This document shows positions 1 through 10,872 of a stretch of 64,000 nucleotides of DNA, piece after piece; within the stretch, counting starts at the first letter, position 1; every line of letters begins with the position of its first letter. This DNA is from Rhizomys pruinosus (Eukaryota > Chordata > Mammalia > Rodentia > Spalacidae): positions 1,086,365-1,150,364 of the forward strand of contig VZQC01008777.1 of assembly GCA_009823505.1 (NCBI GenBank), read 5' to 3'. The notes under the pieces were generated by a model that ran no database searches, was not told where the DNA came from, and worked only from the letters and a program-made list of their open reading frames with translations. The position numbers and the translations under genes were made by a program.

Positions 1-270
1 TTTTTTTTTTCATTTTTAGCTATAAGTGATAATCCATGAGTACATGCATCCTTCATGCAAAACCTATCTGCAGGCTGTTGTGCCCAAACACCTACAGCCC
101 CACCATCCAGTGGGGGGTGACAGGTTGTTTGTTCAATCAAGTTGATCAAATGAGTGTCCAGACTACATTGCTGTAGTTTCACCATTCACCCCAATCGCAG
201 CCCTTACATTCTACCACGCCCCCTCTTCCGCAGGTTGTTCCCTAGGCTCTGCCTTTATTTTAATAAATTA
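1..270 (-). mobile_element. L1 3'-UTR fragment (type alpha), cut by the window edge
   Basis: The reverse complement matches the stretch at about 24230-24490, the 3'-UTR of the large L1 in this window, through the words 'ctacagcaatgtagtctgg' and 'cttatagctaaaaatg'. The poly-T at positions 1-10 would be its A-rich tail. It is strongly 5' truncated. The identification rests on within-window homology, so if the copy at 24.3 kb is not true L1 sequence, this one is not either. Confidence 0.65.
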
Positions 271-414
271 TAAGTGTATTATTTTGTGAGTTTTCTTTAA
301 ACAGTCAAACACAACATTTTTGTATTATGTATTTCTTGTTTTCTTCACAAAATAATTATTTCAACCTCCCAATATTTTTTGATTTGATATTATAAATTAT
401 GTTTTTCAAAAATA

Positions 415-618
415 TATTTATTTATTTGTGTGTATATGTGTCCACATGAAAGAATGTGCACATGTGTGAAGGACTGAGTACATGGAGACTAGAAGATGGA
501 GCTGGAATTAAAGCCACTTGTAGAATGCCTTTGTTATGTTGGTGTTGGCGTCAGAACTCTAGTCTCTGTTCATGCTCAGCGAGCCTCTTAACCACTGAGG
601 TTCTCTCCAACCACAGTC
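415..618 (-). mobile_element. Old degenerate B2/B3-type SINE
   Basis: The right end keeps the reverse complement of a B2 head ('cctcttaaccactgaggttctctccaacc') in pieces, and the left end is an A/T-rich tail in reverse. The middle is diverged and the CpGs are gone, as expected for an old copy. No duplication of flanking DNA could be recognised. Confidence 0.55.
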
Positions 619-639
619 ATTTATAATTTTAGTATACAC

Positions 640-999
640 TATCTATCACTTCACAATAAATTAGGCAAACAATCAGTGTCATTAATAAAGGTTATAAATA
701 TTCCAGAATCAAAGAAAAGACTATGTGATTTCAATCTAGCATTGGCAACCATGTGTCACTTTCAGGCTGTGATTCCACCACCTCACTTATTAGCTACAGC
801 ATGTTTCCATACCTTGCTCAATCACCTTGCTTGGAATTTCGTCTAATGCTTTGCTGGAATGATGAAATTTTGTGACATCTACATAATGAACTTATATGAT
901 TTCAGATAAATAGAATGTATGCTTAGATCACAGTATTCTGTTTTATATCTTTCACTGGCAATAAACGTTCACCAATTATAAGCAAAATTATGAAAAAAG
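640..999. other. Unique AT-rich sequence, nothing recognised
   Basis: No long frame, no repeat similarity to other parts of the window and no RNA gene could be seen. Confidence 0.6.
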
Positions 1000-1101
1000 T
1001 AATATCACATAAAGATAAAATAATATTACATAAAGATAAAATAATATCACATAAAGATAAAATAATATTACATAAAGATTAAATAATATCACATAAAGAT
1101 C
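1000..1101. repeat. 21-bp minisatellite, about five copies
   Basis: The unit is taatatcacataaagataaa plus one a, repeated head to tail from 1000 to about 1101. Units alternate between 'atcac' and 'attac', which suggests a 42-bp higher-order dimer. The last unit is partial and changed ('gattaaa' in place of 'gataaaa'). Confidence 0.9.
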
Positions 1102-1145
1102 ATCTTTAGTAAATTATTTTCTCATCCATTTATGTCCAAATTTTT

Positions 1146-1385
1146 TTAATTTTTTATTTATTTCTGTATGTGTATGAATGTACTGTCTGCATGCAAGTTT
1201 GTGCACCCGTGTCGTGCAATGCCGCGGAGGTCAGAAGAGGGTGTCGGATTCCCCTGGAACTGGAGTTCTCCTGGAATTGGAGTTACAGACGGTTCTCAGC
1301 CGCCATGTGGGTGCCGGGGATCGAACCCGGGTCCTTTGCAAGAGCGGCCGGCGCTCTTAACCGTTAGGCCATCTCTCCAGCCCCA
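1146..1385 (-). mobile_element. Young B2 SINE with 16-bp target-site duplication
   Basis: A nearly complete B2. Read on the minus strand it starts 'ggggctggagagatggcct', carries a pol III B-box-like 'gggttcgatccc', and ends in an A-rich tail. The duplication ttatgtccaaattttt lies at 1130-1145 and 1386-1401, a perfect match. CpGs are well kept. It belongs to the B2 type with a duplicated 'ctggagtt' block in the middle. Any open frames across it are chance frames in the SINE. Confidence 0.95.
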
Positions 1386-1487
1386 TTATGTCCAAATTTT
1401 TATCCTAATTTTATTTATACCAGAATTTTGGATCCCGGGGAATAGTTAAAATTATACAGTGTGACTTTTCGATAATAAGTTCTCAAT

Positions 1488-1520
1488 TATTAATTAATTA
1501 ATTAATTAATTAATTAATCA
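1488..1520. repeat. (TTAA)n simple repeat
   Basis: About eight copies of the tetramer run directly up to the B1 element that follows, so it may derive from that SINE's A-rich tail. Confidence 0.9.
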
Positions 1521-1660
1521 AGACAGGTTCCCCCTATAGCCCCAGCTGGCCTGGAACTTACTGTGTAGACCAGGCTGCTCTTGAATTCACAGAGATGGGC
1601 CTGCCTCTGCCTCTGCCTCCTATGCACAGGGATTAAAGGCATTTGCCACCATGCCTGGAT
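1521..1660 (-). mobile_element. B1 SINE
   Basis: On the minus strand it reads from a 'catggtggcaaatgcctttaatccc' type head to 'agacag'-type B1 3' end; visible pieces on the plus strand are 'ctggcctggaacttactgtg' and 'gattaaaggcatttgccacc'. The copy is complete but diverged. B1 is a 7SL RNA-derived SINE that depends on L1 for mobility. Confidence 0.9.
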
Positions 1661-2480
1661 TAAATATTGGTCTCCTTGAGTCAAGCAAGACTCTTCCATC
1701 AGTATCAGCTGGAGATACTGTGCAACAGTGGCAGCCATGTGTCTAGATATATCCCAAATCTAATTGGCTATTAGCTCTCTCCTTGGAGGAATAACTCACA
1801 GCGGATGCCACAACCTTATGTCCTCTAGTGGTTAGTGGATGTTATAAACCACAATAAGAACTTGTCACCCTTTATAGAGAAACCACAGTTTGTGGATTAG
1901 CATACCATCCAAACTTCTGTGTTTATGCTCACAGTTTAGCTTGCCATAATAATTAGTACTGTTTAAATGCCTGTACCTCTAATTGCTTGTGCTTTGTTAG
2001 TAGGATTGGAAAGGTACCCCTGGATAAGCTGTCAACCCATGAAGGGGAACAACCTGAAAAGACAAGAGTCCAAAATGACATCTCCAGAGAAAATAGACCG
2101 TTTTGCTTCTCACCCACTTATGCCCCTTTCCCAAAACTTAGGGAACAACTTGTGGAAGAGGAGGCGTGGTAGAATGTAAGGGCTGCGGAGAGATTGGGGT
2201 GAATCATGAGACTACAGCAATATAGACTGGACTCTTATTTGATTAACATGCTTGTGCATACAAGCTTCTCTAACTGGACTATGGGAACCTTTGGTTGTTC
2301 AAAATTTGGACATAGATACTTGCGAATTGGTTTTTCACCATGTAATCTTACTTACATTCAGCTTGACTTATTAATCAATGGCACGTCACTTCCCAAAATC
2401 CAAATATAAAAAAAAAAAGAGTTGGCAGCAACGGTGGGCCAGCACATGAGCTCAATAAAAAAAATGAAAAAAAAAGGACC
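1661..2480 (+). mobile_element. L1 3'-UTR fragment (type alpha)
   Basis: The segment parallels 23775-24360 of the large L1, sharing for example 'gagtcaagcaagactc', 'cccaaatctaattggctatt' and 'gaacaacttgtggaagagg'. It has no ORF2 part, so it is 5' truncated. After about 2245 the match stops, and the rest up to the A-rich stretch near 2410 is different sequence. Short frames at 1967-2409 lie in this non-coding tail. Confidence 0.6.
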
Positions 2481-2654
2481 ATGTAGGGGGAAAAAATGCC
2501 ACCTGCCAAATTAGAAAGAACGCGGAAGAGGATGGCTTTGCTCGGACAAGTATTAATAGCCAAGAAATAGTTGTGTGCCCGGCATAATATAATCTTATTA
2601 AAAATTGTTGTCCAGCTTTACCTCATGACACCACATATTCTAATATGAGCAATT

Positions 2655-2768
2655 ATAGCATCACGAACTCTGTTCTTAGACTCATGTGGGTGCTGGGGAA
2701 TCAAACCACCATGACTCCCTCTGCAAGAGCAGTTCGTCCTCTTAACTGTGAAGTACTCTCTCCAGCCC
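2655..2768 (-). mobile_element. Truncated B2 SINE
   Basis: Only the tRNA-like head half survives: the plus strand shows 'catgtgggtgctggggaatc', 'ctctgcaagagcag' and 'actctctccagcccc'. The distal half is missing. Confidence 0.8.
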
Positions 2769-2877
2769 CTCAAGTTTTCTACACGTAAGTATAGTCAAAT
2801 TCTTTGTCCACTGCATTTATTTAAGGAAAGAAACATTTTATCTAAAAGTGTGGAACATAAAAATTATACACAATTTG

Positions 2878-3037
2878 CCGAGGCGTGATGGTGCACTGCC
2901 TTTATCCCAGCACTCAGGGGCAGAAGCAGCCAGATATCTGTGCGTTCAAGGCCAGCATGGTCTACAAAGTGAGTTCCAGGATAGCTGGGGATACAGGGAG
3001 ACCTTGTCTCAAAAAGACAACAAAAAAAAAAAAAAAA
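2878..3037 (+). mobile_element. B1 SINE with A tail
   Basis: It starts near 'gccgaggcgtgatggtgcac', passes through 'tttatcccagcactcag' and 'gttcaaggccagcatgg', and ends in 'ctcaaaaagac' with a short oligo-A tail. Complete but moderately diverged. Frames that run through it on both strands are not genes. Confidence 0.92.
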
Positions 3038-3039
3038 TA

Positions 3040-3600
3040 CAAACTTATTTTTGTGGAAACTGACCATATTCATTTATTTATTCTCCAGTTCATTTTATCT
3101 ATCTTTCTAATAATATATTCATCATCTATTTAGTGAATGAAGAAAATTTTACCATACAGTATCTTTTGCAAACATCTTTTAATCTAGTCTTTCTTGTCCA
3201 TCAACTTAAAAGTAAAGTTTGCACTTATACAAAACACATACAGAAAAAAAAAAAACAAAAAAACTGCTGTGTCAGAGTAGTGGAGTATCACATCAAATAT
3301 TTCTAGCTGAGAGGAAACAGCAGTCAAACAGGAAATCAATTTCAATGCAGACTGCTGTTAAGTGATGTGACAGGGTCAGCATAGGGGGTTATTGGAATAC
3401 GAATGAGGGTTATCACTCTGATTTCTAAGATCCAAACACTGCATTAAGCAATAATTAATGCATTAGTATCTCCATTTTGAACTTCTGTAACTCAATTAAA
3501 TGCTTAAGGTTACTAAGACCAAAATTTAAGTCTGCCAGACTTCAACATTTTGGTTCTATAAGTGGAAGAATATCTCTGAACCATCTGAACCCTGAATGTA
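3040..3600. other. Unique sequence, nothing recognised
   Basis: AT-rich DNA with a small A-rich patch near 3245. A 66-codon frame at 3477-3677 runs into the neighbouring SINE and shows no recognisable domain. Confidence 0.6.
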
Positions 3601-3614
3601 TCTGCTCTAAAATA

Positions 3615-3836
3615 TTTTATTCATTATTATTTTTATTTCATGTGCATGACTTTATTGCTTGCATTGTATGTAAGTGAGCCTGTATTGTGCAATGCCTGCA
3701 GATGTCAGAAGAGGCAGTCAGATCCCCTGAAACAGGAGTTTAGGAAGGTTGTTAGCCATCATTCCAGGGCTGAGGATCTATCCCAGGTCCTTTGGAGCAG
3801 TCAGTGCTCTTAACCACTGAGCCATCTCTCCAGCAT
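3615..3836 (-). mobile_element. Older B2 SINE
   Basis: Nearly full length. The plus strand shows the reverse complement of the B2 tail ('gcaatgcctgcagatgtcag'), body ('cccctgaaacaggagttt') and head ('cttaaccactgagccatctc'). CpGs have mostly decayed, so it is older than the copies at 1.1 or 12.1 kb. Confidence 0.88.
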
Positions 3837-3839
3837 CTG

Positions 3840-4914
3840 CTCTATAAGTATTTTCTGTGACCACCTGGGAGACATTTTCCACCTTATTGCTAATCACTTT
3901 CTACATAGGTACAAGTTCAATAATCAAATGCTTACCATTGTAGTGGTTTGCTAGGAATAGATGGTTATGTTCAGTAAGACTCTATTATCACACTATTTTA
4001 CAGTGTTTCCTGCATAAGATCAAGTTCATATTCATTAAGACAACTTAGAATTTCAGAGATTCAGGACCAAAAATAAATACTATGATTATTTAAAAAAAAA
4101 CACACCGGAAGCAGTTATGTGATTTTTGCAGACAGCCACCATAATGTTTGTAACATTTAAAACATCATTTAATATTTATTAATTGTTAAATTATATTACT
4201 GTCTTTTGTTATTGGAAGATTAAATTTAATACTATCAAGCTTTAGATTTAGATAAAAAATTTTAAACTATGCTTTGTTTCTATGGCTAATACTTTTAATG
4301 GAATTGTTTTCTTTCCAGGAGTAAAGTCCCATTTCCAAGGAGAATAGTCCTGACAGATGAATAAACCCTTTGCTGATTTCAGCAATGAAATGTCAACAAC
4401 TGACTTTGCTATGAGTATTTTTTTTTTACATTTTTGCTTATTTTAAGGACCCTTAAATAATTAAGCATAACAAAAAAAATCTTTGCTGGAAGCCAATAGG
4501 AGAAGATAAGATTAATTACTTAAAATTAAAATGAAATCTTCAAGCTGGATGAAATTCACATGAATGTTGAAACAAGGGTAATATATATTCTAAGGCACTC
4601 TACAACCCTGTGAAATTGTCCTTATGGCATTTCTAATTCACTCAAAGACATTTCTTGAGTTCCCATCATAACTTCAATACCCAGTGATCTATGGGTTTAT
4701 TGCATTTGTATATATTTTTCTGAAGTTCAGTTCAGACAACAGCCATAATCTGTTTCCCTTTAAATATAAGATAAATGGAAGGACTGTATTATGCATTGTT
4801 AAGCTCTTAGAACCATTAGTCCCAGTAGCTTTCAAATAGATCCCAGGTTTGTAAAGTACCATCATTTCTGCCTTACAGAATGCCTAAGCCATGGAAACAG
4901 ATGCACACAGTTTG
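3840..4914. other. Unique AT-rich sequence, nothing recognised
   Basis: No repeat, RNA gene or credible coding frame was seen up to the edge of the L1 insertion. Confidence 0.55.
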
Positions 4915-4927
4915 AAAAAGTTGTACT
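4915..4927 (+). repeat. Left target-site duplication of the 4.9-10.9 kb L1
   Basis: The word aaaaagttgtact occurs here and again at 10873-10885, exactly flanking the L1. It starts with an A run, as expected for priming at an L1 endonuclease site. Confidence 0.85.
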
Positions 4928-5590
4928 GCTTTCCATGGATCAACTCCCTTACCCTGAGTTTCCAACCACCCAGCACAGGGGCTCAGTCCCCTGACTCCAG
5001 GTATTCCAAAGCCCATCTCTCCTGGCACATCTGACCTCCCAGACAGGTTCTCCACCTAGGATACCTATAAGTCAAAACAATGTTCTCCTTTCCTCACAGC
5101 CTCCCACCCTCATCCTACCAGCCTGGGACATAAGCAGACACCTAATTTTCCACCTTAGACCTCTGATCTATCTCCCTAAGGGAAACTGGTTAAACACCCT
5201 TCACAGATCAGTAAGTACCTCCACAGTGGTCACTCTTCCACCCCAAACTCTCTGGCGCTGACCTGCCTTACAGACCTGCCCCAGAGAGGATTTTTGTAAG
5301 TCAGACACTGCTCACCAGTGATCCCATTCAATCTTTCTCCCATACCCCTACCCTGTTCTCAACTAGACTAGGATCCCTACAGGCACCAATCTTTTGCCCA
5401 GACTAATTCCCTTACTTTGATTTACCAACCACCCCAGCATAGTTGCTAAGCATCACCTCATTTAATCCCATCTTCCTTGACTCTTGATTTGCTGGTCAGT
5501 CCTGCCTACCTAGGACTTGGAACAAAAAGTAACTATGCTATACTAACAGTACAACTATATCAAAACTCAATTAAACAAACACCATACAGA
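4928..5590 (+). promoter_or_regulatory. L1 5'-UTR, non-CpG type with repeated blocks
   Basis: This C-rich leader lies between the left duplication and the ORF1 remnant. Two related blocks are visible, at about 4946-5061 and 5409-5515. They share 'ccctta', 'ttccaaccacc' or a close form, and 'cctagga', with offsets of 463 and 454 bp. It has almost no CpG and does not resemble the CpG-rich monomers of the L1 at 16.6 kb. A promoter role is inferred from position only. Confidence 0.5.
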
Positions 5591-6640
5591 ATATGTATTG
5601 GTCAGAAAACCAATAAAAAACATCCATATGCCCAAAAAGCAGCACAAAAAACCACAAATAATATGAAAAAACAAGAGAATATATGCCCCTCCCCCTTGAA
5701 ACCTGCTCCAAAAGGGCACTCCAATGAAAACCATTCTGCGGAACAGTGGAACTCACAATTCAGAATTTTTTAAAAAAATTAAAAACATGATCAAAGAACT
5801 TAAACAAAACAAAAACAACTCAAAGAACTTGTGATCCAAGCTCAGTAATACACAAATATGCAGCTTAATGAATTATCAAAAACAATTTGTGACTTAGAAA
5901 CTAAATTCATAAAAAAGATAGAAATAGTGAGAAAAAAATCCAAACAGAAATCTGTATGAATGAGAAGAACCCAATAAGCCAACTGGAAACAACAGCAGAA
6001 AGCCTCACAAGAAGAAAGAATGAAACAGAAAGTGGAATATCAAGACTGGATGACAAAGTTGAAGAGCTGGACTCCTCAAGCAAAGACTATGTTAACTTTA
6101 AAATATAATAATGGAATATGCAGGAAATGTGGAACAACACGAGAAGACCAAATCTAAGAATTTTAGGCATACAGGATCAGGGCAATGGCATTGAGCAGAT
6201 CTTCAACATGATTATAGAAGAAAACTTTCCCAAGTAAAGGAAAGAATTACCGATAGAGATTCAGGAAGCACATAAAACACCAACTACACATGACCAAAAC
6301 AGGAAATTACCATGGCATATCATAGTAAAAACACTAAATGTACAGAACAAAGAGAGGGCAGTGAAGGCTGCTAGGGAAAAAACAAGTTAGATATAAAGGA
6401 AAGCCCATCAGAATCACAGCTGACTTCTCAATACAAATGAAAGCCAGAAAAGCCAGGAATAAAATATCCCAAGGTCTAAACAAGCATGGATGCCAACCCT
6501 GAATACTCTATCTAGAGAAACTAGATAGAGTTCTATCTAGGTTGAAGGAGAAAAGAAAAATTTTCAAGACATGAATAGGCTGAAACAATCCATGTCTATC
6601 AAACCAGCTCTACAGAGAATACTTGAAACAATACAAAGGA
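5590..6640 (+). pseudogene. L1 ORF1 remnant
   Basis: This corresponds to the RNA-binding ORF1 protein of L1. Translated pieces on the plus strand resemble its coiled-coil region (about 5900-6100) and RNA-binding C-terminal half (about 6120-6560, including a 'NMIIEENFPK' type stretch at about 6208-6237). Stops are frequent (for example in 'ccaagtaaaggaaag'). A short perfect hairpin interrupts it at 6505-6531. Confidence 0.75.
6505..6531. repeat. Perfect hairpin, 11-bp arms
   Basis: The arms are actctatctag and ctagatagagt around the loop agaaa, and a further partial copy 'ttctatctagg' follows. It sits in the dead ORF1 and looks like a local mutation rather than an L1 feature. Confidence 0.85.
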
Positions 6641-6734
6641 ATGAAGACATGAATGGACATACTCAACAGGTTACAGAAAGAAGACAAAGGAGGGTATAAT
6701 AATAGAAACTCAAAATAGATCCACAAACTTAAAC

Positions 6735-7875
6735 AAATTAAATTGACAGTATCCAATCCATACCTTTCAATATTATCATTGAATATCAATGGTCTGAACT
6801 TCTCTGTCAAAAGACACAGACTAACAGAATGGAAAAAAAAATGTCTCTTTGTTGTTTTCAAGAAACTCATCTCACTTTCAAGGATAGACACTATCAGGGT
6901 GAAAAGATGGAAAAAAACTTCAAGCAAATGGCTGTGAAAAGCAAGCAGATGTTGCAATTCTACTATCTGACAAAACAGACTTTAAATTAAAACTAGTCAG
7001 AAGAGATAAAGAGGGTCACTTCATTCTAATCAAAGGAACAATTGACCAAGAAGATATAATCATGAATAGATATGCACCAAATTCTGGGACCCAAATTCAT
7101 AAAAATGGTACTCCAGGACTATAAAACACATATTACCCCCAATTCAATTATAGTAGGTGATTTCAATACCCCACTCTCTTCAATAGACAGATCAACTGGA
7201 CAAAGAATGAACAGAGAGGCATCTGAAATAACTAAAACCTTGCAAGAAATAGACCTAATGGATATCAACAGAATAGTCCACCCATGCACCAAAGAATTTA
7301 CTCTCTATACAGCAGTGCATGCAAGAACTGATCACATTCTGGCACACAAAACAAAACACAACAAATTAAAATAACTGAAATACTTTCATGCATTCTATCA
7401 GACCACAGTGAAATAAAGCTTACAATGAACAATAAAGGAAGCTCCAAAAACCACAGGAACTCATGGAGATTAAACAACATACTCCTGAATGATCAACGGG
7501 TTAAAGAAGAAATTAAGAAAGAAATAAAAGTATTCCTGGGAACTGAATGAAAATGAGAATAAAATGCAACAAAACCTTTGGGATACCTTAAAAGACTTAA
7601 CAGCACACCTTGAGACTCTGGAAAGGCAAGAACAAATGAACCCTAAGCCTAGTAGACAGAAGAAATAAGGAAAAAATATAAGAGGAGAAATTAATGAGAT
7701 AGAAACAAAGAAAGCACTACAAAAAAAATTTCAATGAATCTAAGAGCTGGTTATTTGAAAGGCTAAACAAGATAAACAGACCCTTGGCATAGCTAAGCAA
7801 AAGAAAGAAAGAGCAAATCCAAGTCAACAAAATCAGAGACAAAATGGGAAACATCACAACAGACACCAATAAATA

Positions 7876-7922
<47 letters not shown>

Positions 7923-8435
7923 AATCTAGAACTTTGTAAGGGAATACTTCAAAAATCTATACTCCATGAAATTTGAAAGCCTAAATGAAATGGATGTATT
8001 TCTAGAGACCTGGACACCACCAAAGTCAAATCAAGAAGTCAACAGCTTCAACAGGCCCATAACAAAGGAGGAAATGGAAACAATAATACAAAACTTCCAA
8101 ATGACAAAAAGCCCAGCCCAGACAGCTTTACAGAATTCAACTAGACATTCAAAGAATATCTACAACCAATACTTCTCAAACTATTAAAAAAGATAGAAAT
8201 AGAGTGAGAACTTCCAAACTCCTTCAATGAATCCAGCATCACTGTAATACCAAAACCAGGTAAAGATAAAACAAAGAAAGAAAACTATAGTCTCATATCC
8301 TTAATGAACATAGATGCAAAGATACTCAACAAAACACTTGCAAACTGCATAGATACCCATCAAAAAGATCATCCATCATGATCAGGTAGGCTTAAATCCA
8401 GAGATGCAGGGATGTTTCAACATACAGAAGACAAT
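6735..8435 (+). pseudogene. L1 ORF2 remnant, endonuclease and first part of reverse transcriptase
   Basis: Near the start, 'LSILSLNINGLNFSVKRHRL' is the typical N-terminus of the ORF2 endonuclease. A frame at 7072-7374 shows 'SIIVGDFNTPLSSIDR', the endonuclease GDFN region. Further on, 7966-8187 carries 'NRPITKEEMETIIQNF', the lead-in to the reverse transcriptase. Several stops and an (AAAT)n expansion at about 7870-7922 break it. Confidence 0.88.
7868..7922. repeat. (AAAT)n microsatellite inside L1 ORF2
   Basis: About 13 copies of the tetramer, grown from a short A-rich stretch of the dead ORF2. Confidence 0.95.
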
Positions 8436-8442
8436 AAATGTC

Positions 8443-8556
8443 GCCGGGCGTGGTGGCGCACGCCTTTAATCCCAGCACTCGGGAGGCAGAGATAGGTGGA
8501 TCTCTGTGGGATCAAGGCGGGCCTGGTCTACAGAGTGAGTTCCAGGCCAGTTGGTT
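8443..8556 (+). mobile_element. 3'-truncated B1 SINE nested in L1
   Basis: It begins 'gccgggcgtggtggcgcacg' and stops after 'gtgagttccaggccag', so the last third of B1 is missing or altered. It is followed directly by the duplication of the next B2. Confidence 0.9.
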
Positions 8557-8575
8557 GTTTAAAAAACTTATCCAA

Positions 8576-8795
8576 GGGGCTGAAGAGATGGCCTAGCGGT
8601 TAAGAGTGCCGACTGCTCTTGCAGAGGACCCGGGTTCTATCCCCAGCACCCACATGGCGGCTGAAAACTGTCTTTAACTCCAGATTCCAGGGGAATCTGA
8701 CACCCTCTTCTGACCTCCGCAGCATTGCATGACACCGGTGCACCAACCTACATGCAGACAGTACATTCATACACATACAAGAATAAATAAATTAA
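8576..8795 (+). mobile_element. B2 SINE nested in L1, 15-bp duplication
   Basis: A complete B2: head 'ggggctgaagagatggccta', B-box-like 'gggttctatcc', tail rich in 'aataaa'. The duplication aaaaaacttatccaa lies at 8561-8575 and 8796-8810, a perfect match. It belongs to the type without the central duplicated block. Confidence 0.95.
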
Positions 8796-8849
8796 AAAAA
8801 ACTTATCCAAACTGTAAACTTCTACATCAAAAAAGTTTAAAAAGACAAA

Positions 8850-8985
8850 AAAAGATGCAAGCTGGGACTTAACATGTACAGCAGAATGCATGAATTCTGG
8901 GGGTTGGAACATGGATGTGGGAACAGGTCTAAATTTGATTAAAATGTATGAAATACACAAAAGTTTAATAAAAAATTCAGGGAAA
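8850..8985 (+). mobile_element. Small L1 3' tail nested in L1 ORF2
   Basis: The text 'gcagaatgcatgaattctgg', a G-rich run, 'aaatgtatgaaatacac' and 'aataaaaaattc' are the last ~130 bp of a rodent L1 3'-UTR. ORF2 sequence restarts right after it, so this is an independent 5'-truncated insertion or the product of a rearrangement. Confidence 0.75.
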
Positions 8986-9525
8986 ATAGAATGAAATTTG
9001 ACCATTATCTTTCTCCCTGCACAAAAGTCAAATCCAAGTGGATCAAAGACCTCAATATAAAATCTGAAACTCTGTCACTAATAGAAGAACTCATACACAG
9101 TACTCTACAAGATGTAGATATAGGAAAAGACTTTCTAAATTGGCCATCAGCTGCTTAGACATTAACGGTGACAATCAGTAAGTGGGACCTCATTAACCTA
9201 TGACCTTTATGTACAACAAAAGAAACAGTCAAGCAATTGAAGAGAAAACCCACTGAGTGGGAGAAAATCTTTACCAGCTACCTATCCAATAGAGGATTAA
9301 TATCTAAAATATACAAAGAATGCAAAAAAGTAGCAAGAAAATAAAAAACCCAATATAACGATGGGCTACAGATATAAACAGAGAATTCTCAAATGAAGAA
9401 ATAAAAATGGGTAAGAAATACCTTAAAAACTGCTCAACATCTTTAGTAATTTAAAATTCCATCTCAATCAGACTAGGTGAGATCACAAAATAAATGAAGG
9501 ACACAAGATGCTGGTGAGGGTGTGG
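8986..9525 (+). pseudogene. L1 ORF2 remnant, C-terminal region
   Basis: Plus-strand translation resembles the part of ORF2 after the reverse transcriptase: 'KSKWIKDLNI', 'NRGLISKIYKEC' type pieces and the beginning of the cysteine-rich stretch near 9505. Frames are broken. It ends at 'ggtgtggagaaaaggggagg'; the true last ~150 codons are not present. Confidence 0.75.
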
Positions 9526-10872
9526 AGAAAAGGGGAGGATGATGGGAATTGCTGGGAGTGGGGAGGGAGGAGGAGAGTGGTAAGGAAAGATGAAAGAATA
9601 GATATGATTGGAACTTGAGAGGCTAGGAAACCCAGAGTGTAAAGTGATGCCCCCAAGACCCCATGAGAAATTCATGTACACTGTCTGAACATTAGTGCAC
9701 GGGTTGTGCAACCTGGTGGATGGGACAGGGCACACAGTGAAAGACAGAGGAGACCTCCCTTTGAATAGCTGTTGAGAATGAGCCAAGTGACTCTCAAAAC
9801 AAACCAGGCAATCTCCAAAATTCTTTATTATCTGCCAGAAATAGAAAATAAGACCCTACTCTTCAGGCAAGGCATTCTTCAGGTATAGAACTTAAATAAG
9901 TGGAACAGGAACTGACATGCAATGTTTCTATCTGATGTTGAACACTCATAATGCTACACAATGTGCCCACTGCTATGAGAAAATATCAATTAATGGTACA
10001 GCCCAGCACCAAACTCTTAGCAACCATGATGAGCTGCCCAGCAAACTACCTCTATTGGTGCAGTAGAGCCACTGTTATCTGGGGGGATGGTCAACAGCTA
10101 TCTAATTGGACTTGGAACCCTCTCAATGAGATTGAACTAATAAGAGCCACTATAAACTCAGCAAAATGCACAGGACTGGAGAGAAGAACATAGAGCCTAG
10201 AGAAAAGCCTATCAGGGTCATATCTCTAGGCAAATGAAATTTCTTACCATACCCTAACTATGGAAGCTCATATTTACAGACACTCATCCAAAAGCTACTG
10301 TATGCAAAAAAAAGTGGAGGCCACTGCAGAATCTAACATCTGGTCAGATGCAGAACAAATACATCTGAAAAAAAAATCCCCATTCTTAGTAGATTCAACT
10401 AAAATCAAACCTCTACACACAGAATAAGGGGCAGAGAGAAAACATGTACACCTGTCAATTTTCACCAGTAATGCTTCTATACACAATAGAGAGTGAGGCA
10501 AACAGAGGGCTACAACTAGTCAACCTCCAAAGAATGGGAGCCCCCCAGAGTGTATATCCTTGGATGGGGCCCCTATATTAAACCTCACCTACCCACAGCT
10601 CAGGAGTCATTGCAGAAGAGAGAGCAGAAAGATTGTAAGACTCAGGGCTGGTGCATGAATGCAGAGAAGTGACTTACAATTGACTGTAAGCTTTGACTTG
10701 TAAATCATGGCAATGTAGGCATCAGGCACCTGACCCATGTCAAGTGGAACACGATCTCAAAGCAGGGCAAGAGAAGTGGGTGAGGGACTGATCCTGGACT
10801 GGGAACTATGAGGCATAGAGCGAACTAGATTTGATTAGAACCATTGTATGAGTTGTACAAATGCTCAATTTA
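9526..10872 (+). mobile_element. L1 3'-UTR, Lx-like type (gamma)
   Basis: This non-coding tail contains a purine-rich stretch at 9530-9600 and a block at about 10550-10650 ('gcccctatattaaacctcac', 'agcagaaagattgtaag') that also occurs in the fragment at 41700-41800. It ends in a short A-rich tail just before the right duplication. Frames at 9451-9786 and 9951-10193 are chance frames. Confidence 0.65.

Larger units (their letters stand above)
4928..10872 (+). mobile_element. Near full-length older L1 retrotransposon
   Basis: The order is 5'-UTR (4928 to about 5590), ORF1 remnant (about 5590-6640), ORF2 remnant (about 6735-9525) and 3'-UTR (about 9530-10872). A 13-bp duplication flanks the unit. 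Both ORFs are broken by many stops and frameshifts. The reverse transcriptase region is interrupted near 8430 by a B1, a B2 and a small L1 tail, and the ORF2 text resumes at about 9010 much further along the protein, so several hundred codons are missing. The element is dead. Its 3'-UTR is of the Lx-like type (gamma here). Confidence 0.85.

Noticed and set aside
1000..1101. CRISPR-like array
   Set aside because: Units are directly adjacent with no spacers; it is a minisatellite in a rodent genome.
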